35,263 nt of DNA. It comes from Streptomyces sp. ISL-11. GTDB lineage: Bacteria; Actinomycetota; Actinomycetes; Streptomycetales; Streptomycetaceae. Below are positions 1 to 9,556 of the stretch, piece after piece. Position numbers and translations under genes: made by a program. The stretch covers positions 1-35,263 of the forward strand of contig NZ_JAGGOL010000103.1 of NCBI RefSeq assembly GCF_018614525.1, given 5' to 3'. The notes under the pieces are model-generated. The model saw only the letters and a program-made list of their open reading frames with translations. It made no database searches and had not been told where the DNA came from. The stretch's first letter is position 1. Each line of letters starts with the position of its first letter.

Positions 1-367
1 CGCCGGCAGCGTCCGCGTCGGCGACCTCACCGCCCGGCGCGACTTCGTCGACGCCCGCGACGTCGCCGACGCCATAGCCCGCTGCGTCACCGCCCCCGGC
101 CCGCTGCCACCCGTACTCAACATCGCCAGCGGCACCGCCCACCCCGCCCGGCGGATCGCCGACGGCCTCGTCCGGGCCGCCGGCTTCCGCGGCCGCCTCG
201 ACGACGACGGCGACGACTCCCCGCGCTCGGCGGCCGTCCCCTGGCAACAGGCCGACATCACCCTCGCCGCCCGCGCCCTGGGCTGGAAACCGTGCCGGGA
301 CCTCGACCGGTCCCTCACCGACCTGTGGGCCGAGACCCTCGCCCGGCCCGAGGAGCCCGTGCGATGA
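1..367 (+). CDS. NAD-dependent epimerase/dehydratase, C-terminal part (cut by window edge)
   Basis: The frame is open from base 2 to the TGA at 365-367 and lacks its N-terminus, including the Rossmann glycine motif and the YxxxK site, so the family call rests on the C-terminal part. The segment RRDFVDARDVADAIARC matches the R-D-F-V-D-V-x-D-V-A-x-A motif of extended SDR sugar-nucleotide epimerases, followed by LNIASG, the usual N-[IV]-G/A-S-G substrate-domain motif, and near the end ALGWKP. Such enzymes interconvert UDP-hexoses or UDP-HexNAc in the cytoplasm. Its stop overlaps the next start as ATGA, so it is translationally coupled to the spherulin-4 gene. With GH135-like and GH114-like genes next door, a UDP-GlcNAc/GalNAc 4-epimerase is a reasonable guess, but substrate cannot be read from this fragment. 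Confidence 0.85.
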   Translation, partial: AGSVRVGDLTARRDFVDARDVADAIARCVTAPGPLPPVLNIASGTAHPARRIADGLVRAAGFRGRLDDDGDDSPRSAAVPWQQADITLAARALGWKPCRDLDRSLTDLWAETLARPEEPVR

Positions 368-1056
368 CCCCGACGACCGCGGCGCCCCGGGCGCGTCTGC
401 TCGTACCGCTGTACGTCCACCCGGCGGCCGACCCCGCCGCCTGGACCGCACTGGAGGAGGCCGCGGCCGGCCTGCACGGCGTGGTGCTCAACATCGCGGA
501 CGGCCCGGGCCGCGTACCCGATGCGGCCTTCGGCCAGGCCGCCGCACGGCTGCGCACCGCGGGCGTACCCCTGCTCGGCTACGTCGACACCGGCTACGGC
601 CACCGCCCCGCCCGCGAGATCGTCGGCGACATCCGCAGACACCGCAGGTGGTACGACGTGGACGGCGTCTTCCTCGACCAAGTGCCCGCCCAGGCCGCCG
701 CCCTGCCCCACTACCGGCGACTGGTCCTGCTGGCCCGCGCCCTGGGCGCGCGGACCGCCGTCCTCAACCCCGGCACCCACCCCGACCCCGGCTACGCCCG
801 CGTCGCCGACCTCCTGGTGACCTTCGAGGGCCCCTGGGAGACGTACCGGCGCGCCGGCGTCCCCGCCTGGACCGCCGACCACCCCCCGGGCCGCTTCTGC
901 CACCTCGTCTACGGAGTGCCGCCCGGCCACGCCGACGATGTGGCCCGCACCGCAGACGGGCGGGGCGCCGCGGTGCACTGCGCGGTGCCGGGAGTGGGGG
1001 ACAATCCCTGGAGCGGCGCGCCGTGGGCGGCCGGCGGGCAGGAGGAGCGGGGATGA
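364..1056 (+). CDS. Spherulation-specific family 4 (GH135-like) protein
   Basis: This 230-residue protein resembles the spherulin-4 family: an N-terminal LLVPLYVHP strand, then VVLNIADGPG (residues 40-49), VPLLGYVDTGYG (68-79), DGVFLDQVP (100-108) and VTFEGPW (152-158), the order expected of a TIM-barrel with acidic residues on strand ends. The fungal member Sph3 (GH135) cleaves galactosaminogalactan. Asp105 and Glu155 are the likely counterparts of its key acids; residue 106 is Gln where an acidic residue may be expected. No signal peptide is visible, so it looks cytoplasmic or is exported in some other way. The start at 364 is chosen because its ATG overlaps the preceding stop (ATGA); the end overlaps the GH114 start the same way (1053-1056). 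The three genes are therefore one coupled operon. Family is fairly sure, activity is inferred. Confidence 0.82.
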   Translation: MTPTTAAPRARLLVPLYVHPAADPAAWTALEEAAAGLHGVVLNIADGPGRVPDAAFGQAAARLRTAGVPLLGYVDTGYGHRPAREIVGDIRRHRRWYDVDGVFLDQVPAQAAALPHYRRLVLLARALGARTAVLNPGTHPDPGYARVADLLVTFEGPWETYRRAGVPAWTADHPPGRFCHLVYGVPPGHADDVARTADGRGAAVHCAVPGVGDNPWSGAPWAAGGQEERG

Positions 1057-1913
1057 GCGTGCGACGGTGGCTCGCGGTGGTGGCGCTGCTGGCACTGACG
1101 GGTTGCTCCGCCACGGACGCCGACGATGCCGGGGACGCGGAGGACGAGCCGACGCAGGCATCGACACCGGCATCGACGCCGACGCCCGCGCCGACGGGCT
1201 CGCGGGCGGGGGACCGGTGGCAGCCCCGCCCGGGCACCCGCTGGCAGTGGCAGCTCGACGGCCGGGTCGACACCACGGTCGACGTGCCCGTCTACGACAT
1301 CGACGGCTTCGAGAACTCCGCCGGGACCGTCGCCGGCCTCCACGCCCGCGGCCGGAAGGTCATCTGCTACATCAACGCCGGCGCCTGGGAGGACTGGCGC
1401 CCCGACCACGGCGCGTTCCCGAAAGGGCTGCTCGGCTCCCGCAACAAGGGCTGGGAGGGCGAGAAGTGGCTGGACATCCGCCGCCTCGACACCCTCCGTC
1501 CGATCATGGCGGCCCGCTTCGACATGTGCCGCGAAAAGGGCTTCGACGCCGTCGAACCGGACCTCACCGAGGGCTTCCGCAACGACACCGGCTTCCCCCT
1601 GACCGCCGCCCACCAGCTCGCCTTCAACCGCATGCTCGTCAAGCTCGCCCACGACCGGGGCCTGGCCATCGGCCTGAAGAACGACCTGGACCAGATTCCG
1701 CAGCTGGTGTCCGAGTTCGACTTCGCGGTGAACGAACAATGCGCGCAGTACGGCGAATGCGAAAGGCTGACGCCGTTCGTGCGGGCGAAGAAGGCCGTCT
1801 TCCACGTGGAGTACGAGGTGGGAACGGCGGACTTCTGCGGCCCGTCCCGGAAACTCGGCCTGAGCTCGATGCGCAAACGCCTGGGACTGGACGCTTGGCG
1901 GGAGGCTTGCTGA
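1053..1913 (+). CDS. GH114-family endo-alpha-1,4-polygalactosaminidase-like lipoprotein
   Basis: This is a 286-residue lipoprotein. The N-terminus has two arginines, a hydrophobic run and the lipobox L-T-G-C with the lipidated Cys at residue 18, then a Thr/Pro/Asp-rich linker to about residue 53. The catalytic domain shows GH114 hallmarks: WQWQL (64-68), VYDIDGF (80-86), KVICYINAGAWEDWRPD (102-118), WLDIR (139-143), GFDAVEPD (163-170), LKNDLDQ and FAVNEQC. Members such as fungal Ega3 and the PelA hydrolase region cut galactosamine-containing polymers. Here the enzyme would sit outside the membrane, perhaps trimming or releasing a polymer made by the same operon. It overlaps the spherulin-4 gene by ATGA. 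Repeat copy A begins 14 bases after its stop. Confidence 0.88.
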   Translation: MSVRRWLAVVALLALTGCSATDADDAGDAEDEPTQASTPASTPTPAPTGSRAGDRWQPRPGTRWQWQLDGRVDTTVDVPVYDIDGFENSAGTVAGLHARGRKVICYINAGAWEDWRPDHGAFPKGLLGSRNKGWEGEKWLDIRRLDTLRPIMAARFDMCREKGFDAVEPDLTEGFRNDTGFPLTAAHQLAFNRMLVKLAHDRGLAIGLKNDLDQIPQLVSEFDFAVNEQCAQYGECERLTPFVRAKKAVFHVEYEVGTADFCGPSRKLGLSSMRKRLGLDAWREAC

Positions 1914-1927
1914 GGGGGAGCGGGGGA

Positions 1928-2163
1928 GCTGCGCGGTGGTGTCCTCAAGCTCCCCCAGCTACCGCTGGGGGTGCCCCAACGGGTTGAAAGCGGCTGAGCT
2001 CAGCCACATCAAGCCCGTCTGGGGGCACCTCCCAGCGGTAGCTGGGGGAGATTGAGGACGCGCCCGCAGGGCGCCCGCCGCCGCAGGCGGCAACGACGGC
2101 CTGCTCCGCCGCAGGGCGGCCACGCGGCAAAGACGGCCCGCGGCCGAAGACCCGCCGGACACC
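1928..2163 (+). repeat. Dispersed modular repeat, copy A (complete, hairpin-forming)
   Basis: This fills most of the 305-base gap between 1914 and 2218. It has three parts: a left module GCTGCGCGGTGGT (1928-1940); a 119-nt imperfect palindrome (1941-2059) bounded by GTCCTCAA and TTGAGGAC, with CCCCCAGC..GCTGGGGG mini-hairpins in its arms and GCTGAGCTCAGC at its centre; and a GC-rich tail (2060-2163) containing CCGCCGCAGGCGGC and ending GCCGAAGACCCGCCGGACACC... (right end near 2163). The same modules recur at 13518-13644, 23185-23300 and 28599-28881. The transcript would fold into a long hairpin 3' of the GH114 gene and could act as a terminator or mRNA stabiliser. No coding sequence is seen within it. 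Confidence 0.9.
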
Positions 2164-2218
2164 GCCCAGGAGCAATGATCGCGGAGGCGGGTCACCCCCG
2201 CCGTGCGATGCTGGTGGC

Positions 2219-2656
2219 ATGACCCTGGAGGACCTGGTACGGCTGCGTCGCGCCCGGGACGCGATGGACCGCGACTACGCGCGGCCACTGGACGTGCCGG
2301 CGCTCGCGAACGTCGCCCTCATGTCGCCCGGGCACTTCTCGCGCAGCTTCCGCGCAGCCTTCGGTGAGACGCCCTACAGCTACCTGATGACCCGCCGTGT
2401 CGAGCGGGCGAAGGCGCTGCTGCGGCGGGGCGACATGAGCGTGACGGAGGTCTGCTTCGCGGTCGGATGCACCTCGCTGGGATCGTTCAGCTCGCGCTTC
2501 ACCGAGCTGGTGGGCGAGAGCCCCAGCGCCTACCGGGCCCGTTGCCACGAGGACGGCGCCGCGATCCCGGCGTGCGTCGCCAAGATCTTCACGCGACCGG
2601 TCAGGAACGGTGCATCGGTCAGGAATGGAGAAGCGGAATCCGGCGCCGCCTCGTAG
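2219..2656 (+). CDS. Short AraC-family transcriptional regulator (DNA-binding domain only)
   Basis: At 145 residues this is little more than the AraC/XylS double helix-turn-helix. It shows LDVPALANVALMSPGHFSR (first HTH, roughly residues 23-41), then F-R-A-A-F-G-E-T-P-Y-S-Y-L, RVERAKALL, and the second HTH ending FSSRFTELVGESPSAYR, the conserved AraC signature. It has no sensor or dimerisation domain, so it probably binds DNA as a monomer or is controlled by abundance. The ATG at 2219 has no clear Shine-Dalgarno sequence, consistent with a leaderless message. The VOC gene starts 10 bases after its stop, a pairing common in Streptomyces, so the regulator may control or be co-expressed with it. 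Confidence 0.88.
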   Translation: MTLEDLVRLRRARDAMDRDYARPLDVPALANVALMSPGHFSRSFRAAFGETPYSYLMTRRVERAKALLRRGDMSVTEVCFAVGCTSLGSFSSRFTELVGESPSAYRARCHEDGAAIPACVAKIFTRPVRNGASVRNGEAESGAAS

Positions 2657-2666
2657 CGTCTACGGC

Positions 2667-3083
2667 ATGGATATCAAGCTCGCACAGTGCTTCATCGCAG
2701 TCGACGACCATGACAAGGCGCTCGCCTTCTACCGCGACATCCTCGGCCTGGAGGTACGCAACGACGTCGCGTTCGAGGGGATGCGCTGGGTGACCGTCGG
2801 CTCACCCACGCAGCCGGGCGTGGAGATCGTCCTCGAACCTCCGCTCGCCGACCCCAATGCCTCGCCGGCCGACAAGCAGGCGATGGCGGAACTGCTGGCC
2901 AAGGGCATGCTGCGCGGCGTGATCTTCTCCACCGACGACTGCGACGCCACCTTCGAGCGCATCCGGGCCGCCGGCGGGGAGGTACTGCAGGAGCCGATCG
3001 ACCAGCCGTACGGCGTCCGCGACTGCTCCTTCCGCGACCCGGCCGGCAACATGCTCCGCTTCAACCAGCCCCGCAAGCGGTAG
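2667..3083 (+). CDS. VOC-superfamily (glyoxalase/bleomycin-resistance-like) protein
   Basis: A 138-residue vicinal-oxygen-chelate protein. It has the two beta-alpha-beta-beta-beta repeats: the first opens FIAVDDHDKALAFYRDILGLEV, and the second runs through GVIFSTDDCDATFERIRAAGGEV to YGVRDCSFRDPAGNMLRF. The closing F-R-D-P-x-G-N motif is typical. Members bind metals and act as lyases, dioxygenases or drug-binding proteins; the substrate cannot be predicted. An earlier in-frame ATG at 2610 lies inside the AraC gene, but the ATG at 2667 (MDIKLAQCF) matches where the family fold begins. It probably forms a bicistron with the AraC gene. A strong hairpin overlaps its stop codon (3070-3097). Confidence 0.88.
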   Translation: MDIKLAQCFIAVDDHDKALAFYRDILGLEVRNDVAFEGMRWVTVGSPTQPGVEIVLEPPLADPNASPADKQAMAELLAKGMLRGVIFSTDDCDATFERIRAAGGEVLQEPIDQPYGVRDCSFRDPAGNMLRFNQPRKR

Positions 3084-3097
3084 GGAGCGCTTGCGGG
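3070..3097 (+). terminator. Hairpin overlapping the VOC gene stop codon
   Basis: CCCGCAAGCG (3070-3079) and CGCTTGCGGG (3088-3097) form a perfect 10-bp stem with an 8-base loop that holds the TAG stop (3081-3083). There is no U-run, as is common for actinobacterial terminators. It probably ends the AraC/VOC transcript. Confidence 0.65.
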
Positions 3098-3381
3098 ATG
3101 CTCCCGGCCGGTGGCTGTGGAGAGCGTGCTCCGGCTGCTGGGGGCGGACGGCGGGAGAAGAATGCCCGGACCTCGCCGCGCCGCCGGATCGCGCTGCCCG
3201 CGGGCCGGCCAGGAGTGGATCGTCACCGGCGCGGGGACCAGTACCGGGGCGACGCAGGCGGCGAGCGGGCGCCATCCGCGCCGCCCGTCCGACCACGCGC
3301 TGATGCAGAACTCATACGGATAGCGCCAGGCGACGCCGGCGGAGACCGCGAGGGCGGCCCCGCCCGACAGACGGAGACACG
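3098..3381. other. Non-coding stretch before the UvrA-like gene
   Basis: No convincing gene is seen in this roughly 280-base gap. Short frames on both strands lack ribosome-binding sites or family features. The only clear signal is GGAGA upstream of the ATG at 3382, the likely ribosome-binding site of the next gene. The promoter of that gene should lie here, but no hexamers stand out. Confidence 0.4.
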
Positions 3382-5781
<2,400 letters not shown>

Positions 5782-5826
5782 CCGAGGCACCTCGCGGACA
5801 CCGTGGGACCCACAACCGAAAAACAG

Positions 5827-5854
5827 TGAAGGCCCGGCAATTGCCGGGCCTTCA
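5827..5854 (-). terminator. Intrinsic terminator of the initiator tRNA
   Basis: A perfect 28-nt palindrome (14-base arms, centre AATT) lies 8 bases beyond the tRNA 3' end. On the minus strand it is followed by CTGTTTTTCGG, a real U-tract, which makes this one of the few classical Rho-independent terminators in the window. On the plus strand it may also stop transcription from the UvrA-like gene. Confidence 0.85.
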
Positions 5855-5862
5855 CCAATAAG

Positions 5863-5936
5863 TAGCGGGGACAGGATTTGAACCTGCGACCTCTGGGTTA
5901 TGAGCCCAGCGAGCTACCGAGCTGCTCCACCCCGCG
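5863..5936 (-). tRNA. Initiator tRNA-fMet (CAT)
   Basis: This 74-nt cloverleaf is read on the minus strand. The acceptor starts CGCGGGG and pairs with CCCCGC, leaving C1 opposite U72 unpaired, and the anticodon stem carries three consecutive G:C pairs around CTCATAA; both are initiator hallmarks. The anticodon CAT is the complement of 5900-5902. The T loop reads TTCAAAT. The 3' CCA is not encoded, so it must be added after transcription. This corrects a naive tRNA-Met(elongator) call. Confidence 0.96.
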
Positions 5937-5948
5937 TCGTTGCTCCGA

Positions 5949-5978
5949 ACAGTACGGCATGGACGGCGCTGGACCGAA
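5949..5978 (-). promoter_or_regulatory. Candidate promoter of the initiator tRNA
   Basis: On the minus strand TTCGGT (complement of 5973-5978) and TACTGT (complement of 5949-5954) are separated by 18 bases. The -10 ends 12 bases before the tRNA 5' end, leaving room for a start site and a very short leader. It fits a housekeeping-sigma promoter, but the -35 match is partial. Confidence 0.4.
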
Positions 5979-6008
5979 TCGCCTGTCTCCGGGCAGTGGC
6001 CGCCCGGC

Positions 6009-6425
6009 TCACTCCATGGCGTCCACGTACACCCATCGCCCCTCCACCCGCACGAAGCGGCTGTTCTCGTGCTGGGAGTCCGTGTGGCCGCGCAGCGTGT
6101 AGTGGGCGCGGAATTCCACCGTGCCCTCCGAGTGGAACGGTGTGCCGTCGTTCGTGGCGAGGATTTCCAGCCGGGTCCACCGCTGGCGGCGGTCGAAGTC
6201 GATGGTGTCCGGTCGCGTCGAGGGGTGCCACGTGCGGAGCAGGTAGGCGGCGTCGTGGACGGCGAAGGCGCTGAAGCGCGAGCGCATCAGGCGTTCGGCC
6301 GTGGACGCCGACTTCCTTCCGTCGTGGAGGCTGCCGCAGCAGTCGCCGTACGTGGCGTCGAGCCCGCAGGGGCAGGGAGAGGTGGCGGTGACGGCGGGCT
6401 GTCGGTTCGCGTGGTTTCTGGACAC
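6009..6425 (-). CDS. YchJ-family SEC-C motif protein
   Basis: A 138-residue protein that opens with the zinc-binding SEC-C-like motif PCPCGLDATYGDCC (Cys18, Cys20, Cys29, Cys30), as in the C-terminus of SecA and in YchJ (UPF0225). It continues with the YchJ core: AERLMRSRFSAFAVHDAAYLLRTWHPSTRP, then an NTF2-like sheet with VEFRAHY and a closing RFVRVEGRWVYVDAM. The GTG at 6425 is preferred over the upstream in-frame start at 6536, because the latter would run through the divergent regulator's promoter and add unrelated sequence. Function is unknown; the metal motif suggests a protein-binding or chaperone-like role. It diverges from the SARP gene. Confidence 0.85.
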   Translation of the reverse strand: MSRNHANRQPAVTATSPCPCGLDATYGDCCGSLHDGRKSASTAERLMRSRFSAFAVHDAAYLLRTWHPSTRPDTIDFDRRQRWTRLEILATNDGTPFHSEGTVEFRAHYTLRGHTDSQHENSRFVRVEGRWVYVDAME

Positions 6426-6491
6426 GTCCCAATTGTGCCCGCTCCGTCCGGTAGGGCCGTTCGGCGCTGGTACCCGGAGTGATCGCTCGCC

Positions 6492-6497
6492 TATGAT
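6492..6497 (+). promoter_or_regulatory. Candidate -10 element of the AfsR-like regulator gene
   Basis: TATGAT is an excellent -10 hexamer in a GC-rich gap of 113 bases between the divergent YchJ and SARP genes. It lies about 42 bases before the TTG start, and a GGGGAG ribosome-binding site follows at 6524-6529. No good -35 is visible 17 bases upstream, so activator dependence is possible. Confidence 0.4.
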
Positions 6498-6538
6498 GCG
6501 GCTCCATTCATCCGTCGATATGCGGGGAGTTCTCACCG

Positions 6539-9500
6539 TTGGGCGTTCTGGACAGTGGGATTCGGATTCAGCTGCTCGGTCCCCTCCGGTGCGCGGTGGA
6601 GGAGGGGACCGCCATCTCGCCGGGCGCCCCCGGCCCGCAGGCGGTGCTGGCGGCGCTGGCGCTGCGCGCGGGCAGCCTGGTGACCACCTCTCAGCTGGTC
6701 GACGGGCTCTACGCCGAGGACCCGCCGCCGTCCGCCCGGCGGGTCGTCGTCAACTACGTCCACCGGTTGCGCTCCCGCCTGACCCCCGACCGCACCCCGG
6801 GCGGCGCCGCGCCCACCGAGCCGCTGGTCATCGAATCGGCCGTCGGTGGCTACATCCTGCGGCTGCCGCCGGACGCCGTCGACGCCCTGCGGTTCGGGCG
6901 GCTCACCGCCCAGGCCCGGCTCGCCGCCGCCGACGGCGCCCCCGCGGTCGCCGTGGCGGTGCTGGAGGAGGCGCTCGGCATGTGGCGCGGGCCCGCGCTC
7001 GCAGGGCTCTCGGGCCCGTACGCCGACACCCAGCGCCGTACGCTCACCGAGCAGCGCGCCTCCGCCGTCGAGCACTACCTGGAACTGCTGCTGGCGTGCG
7101 GCCGGCACGCGGACGCGATACCGGGCATCCTGCGCGCCCTGGACGTGCACCCCTACCGGGAGCGGCTGCACGGCGCGCTGATGCTCGCCCTCTACCGGTC
7201 GGGGCGGACCGCCGACGCCCTCGCCGCGTACGACCGGGCCCGCCGGGTGCTCAAGGAGGAGCTGGGCATCGACACCGGGCCCGAGCTCAAGGCGGCCCAC
7301 GCCGCGATACTGGCCGGCGAGGCGGCCGCCCTGTCCGACGCCCCGGTGTCCGCGCCCTTACCCGCGGCGCCGACGATGCGGCCACCCGTCACCGAGACGT
7401 CCGTACCGGCTCAACTTCCCGCGCCGCCCGCGGACTTCACCGGCCGGCGCGACCAGGCGGCCGCCCTCGCCGCCGCGCTCACCGAGGGCACCCACGCCGT
7501 CGCGGTCGTCACCGGCATGGGCGGCGTCGGCAAGACCTCGCTCGCCGTGCGCACGGCCCACGACGTCGTGGAGTCCTTCCCCGACGGGCAGCTCTACGCC
7601 GAACTGCGCGGCGCCGACGGCGCGCCGGTCGACCCGGCGGACGTCCTCAGCGGATTCCTCACCGCCCTCGGTGTCCCGCCCGCCCGGATCCCCGCCCGGC
7701 TCGCCGACCGCGCGGCCCTCTTCCGCTCCACGGTCTCCGGCCGCGCCGTGCTGGTCGTACTCGACAACGCCGTGGGCGTCGACCGACTCCAGCCGCTGCT
7801 GCCCGGGGCGCCCGAATGCGCCGTACTGATCACCGCTCGTGCGCTGACCGCCATGCCCGCCACGTTCACCCTGCCCCTCGACGGGCTCGGCCGGCGCGAC
7901 GCCGTCGACCTCATCGGCCGGATCGCCGGCCCGCGGCGCGCGGCGGAGGAGCCGGAGGCCGTCTCGGCGCTGGCGGCCGCCTGCGGGCACCTGCCGCTCG
8001 CGCTGCGGGTCACCGCGGCCCGCCTCGCGGCCCGGCCGGCCTGGACCGTCGCCGCGCTGCTGGAGAGGATGTCGGACGAGGCGCGGCTCCTGGGGGAGTT
8101 GCGGGCCGGCGACCTCGCCGTCGAAGCGGCCTTCGAGATGTCGTTCTCCCAGCTCGGCTCCGCACACGCCCGCGCCTTCATGCTCCTGTCGATCCCGCAC
8201 CGCGCCGAATGGGACGTCGAGGCCGCGGCCGCCCTCCTGTGCCTGCCCGAAGCGGACGCGGAGGACGTACTGGAGGCGCTGGTCGACGCCGCCCTGCTGG
8301 AGACCTGGGCCCCGGGCCGCTACCGCTTCCACGACCTGGTCGGGGTGTACGCGCGCACCAAGGCGCGTACGGGTCTGACCGCGGCGCAGCGCCGCGAGGC
8401 GGTGCTGCTGGCCCTCGACTTCCTGTGCGCCGGTGTCGTCTCCGCGGTCGAGGAGACCCAGCCGCTGGGCAAACCGCTCACCAGCACGACACACCCGCGG
8501 CGCACGGCGGGCCCCGACGTCGGTACCGGGACGGTGGCCGTGTCCTGGGTGGGCGTCATCCTGCCGGCGCTCACCGCCCTCGTCGAACAGGCGGCCGTCA
8601 CCGGCGATCCGGACGCCGTGGCGCTCAGCGTGGACATCCTCGCGCTCATGCCCTGCTTCGAGGAATCGGTTCCGCTGGCCTCGCTCGTACGGGCGGCCGG
8701 CGATCTGGTGCCCGCCGCCCGGGCCCACTGCGGCGAGGACATCATCGGCACCGCCCACTACGCGGCGGGTGTCATCCACCGCAAGCACGCCGCCTTCGAG
8801 GAGTCACGGGCCCACCTGCTGAAGGTGCTGGAGCTCTTCGGTGACGCGCCCTCCGTCACCGACACCCGGCGCTACCTTGCCGTGCTGTTCGCCCTGTCGA
8901 TGCTCGCCGAGATCGCCCTGGAATGCGGCGAGCACGAACCGGCCCGCGCCTTCGCCGAACGGTCCGTCGCCCTCGCCGAGGCGACCGGCGACCGGCGGCT
9001 GACGGCCAGGCGCCGCACGGTCCTCGTCCAGGTCGAGGTGCGCGACCCCGGCTGCCGGGGGGAACTGGCCCGTATCGGTGCGGAGTGCCGGGCCCTCGCC
9101 GAGGTCTTCACCGGCGACGAGGACCGCGAATGGCTGAACACGGTGATGATGACCGAGGCGCTCAGCCATTCCTACGACGGCCGGCACACCGACGCCGTCC
9201 GCCGCTACACCGAGGTGCTCGAACGCACCCGGGTCAGCGGCCACGCCCGTATCGAGACCGAGTGCCGCTACCGGCTCGCCGAGGCGCTGCTGGCCGCCGG
9301 GGACACGGCCGCCGCCCTCGACCACGCCCGGCGGGCCCTGGACGGCGCCCGCCTCACCCGCGAGAACCTCCTCATGGCCCGCAGCCATCAGGCGCTCGGC
9401 CAGGCCCTGAGCGCCTCCGGCGGGCACGGGGAGGCCGCGGGCCACCTGGACCGGGCGGCCGCCCTGTACCGCGAACTCGGCCTGCGGGCCGACGCCGAGG

Positions 9501-9553
9501 CCATGAGCGCGCTCACCGACCGGGCGGAGGGGGCCGCGGACCCGGCACCCTGA
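6539..9553 (+). CDS. AfsR/SARP-family regulator with NB-ARC and TPR regions
   Basis: This 1004-residue regulator has the AfsR layout. An OmpR-like winged helix comes first (about residues 8-100: IRIQLLGPL, VVVNYVHRLRSRL, GGYILRL), then the bacterial transcriptional activation domain (about 105-255: FGRL, LWRG-like MWRGPAL, HPYRERLHGALMLALYRSGRTADALAAY). An NTPase follows with Walker A GMGGVGKTSLA (Lys332), Walker B VLVVLDNA and GHLPLALRV. The remainder is helical TPR-like sequence. Such proteins activate antibiotic or morphogenesis genes in an ATP-modulated way. The TTG start at 6539 follows GGGGAG with good spacing; no ATG or GTG lies suitably close. No biosynthetic cluster abuts it, so its targets may lie elsewhere. 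It converges with the next gene with only three bases between the stops. Confidence 0.92.
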   Translation: MGVLDSGIRIQLLGPLRCAVEEGTAISPGAPGPQAVLAALALRAGSLVTTSQLVDGLYAEDPPPSARRVVVNYVHRLRSRLTPDRTPGGAAPTEPLVIESAVGGYILRLPPDAVDALRFGRLTAQARLAAADGAPAVAVAVLEEALGMWRGPALAGLSGPYADTQRRTLTEQRASAVEHYLELLLACGRHADAIPGILRALDVHPYRERLHGALMLALYRSGRTADALAAYDRARRVLKEELGIDTGPELKAAHAAILAGEAAALSDAPVSAPLPAAPTMRPPVTETSVPAQLPAPPADFTGRRDQAAALAAALTEGTHAVAVVTGMGGVGKTSLAVRTAHDVVESFPDGQLYAELRGADGAPVDPADVLSGFLTALGVPPARIPARLADRAALFRSTVSGRAVLVVLDNAVGVDRLQPLLPGAPECAVLITARALTAMPATFTLPLDGLGRRDAVDLIGRIAGPRRAAEEPEAVSALAAACGHLPLALRVTAARLAARPAWTVAALLERMSDEARLLGELRAGDLAVEAAFEMSFSQLGSAHARAFMLLSIPHRAEWDVEAAAALLCLPEADAEDVLEALVDAALLETWAPGRYRFHDLVGVYARTKARTGLTAAQRREAVLLALDFLCAGVVSAVEETQPLGKPLTSTTHPRRTAGPDVGTGTVAVSWVGVILPALTALVEQAAVTGDPDAVALSVDILALMPCFEESVPLASLVRAAGDLVPAARAHCGEDIIGTAHYAAGVIHRKHAAFEESRAHLLKVLELFGDAPSVTDTRRYLAVLFALSMLAEIALECGEHEPARAFAERSVALAEATGDRRLTARRRTVLVQVEVRDPGCRGELARIGAECRALAEVFTGDEDREWLNTVMMTEALSHSYDGRHTDAVRRYTEVLERTRVSGHARIETECRYRLAEALLAAGDTAAALDHARRALDGARLTRENLLMARSHQALGQALSASGGHGEAAGHLDRAAALYRELGLRADAEAMSALTDRAEGAADPAP

Positions 9554-9556
9554 GGC

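Noticed and set aside
1928..2163. Repeat copy A considered as an insertion sequence or its remnant.
   Set aside because: No transposase fragment, terminal inverted repeats of an IS family or target duplication are seen.
5863..5936. tRNA gene considered as an integration site for a mobile element.
   Set aside because: No integrase, no direct repeat of the tRNA 3' end and no foreign genes are seen nearby.
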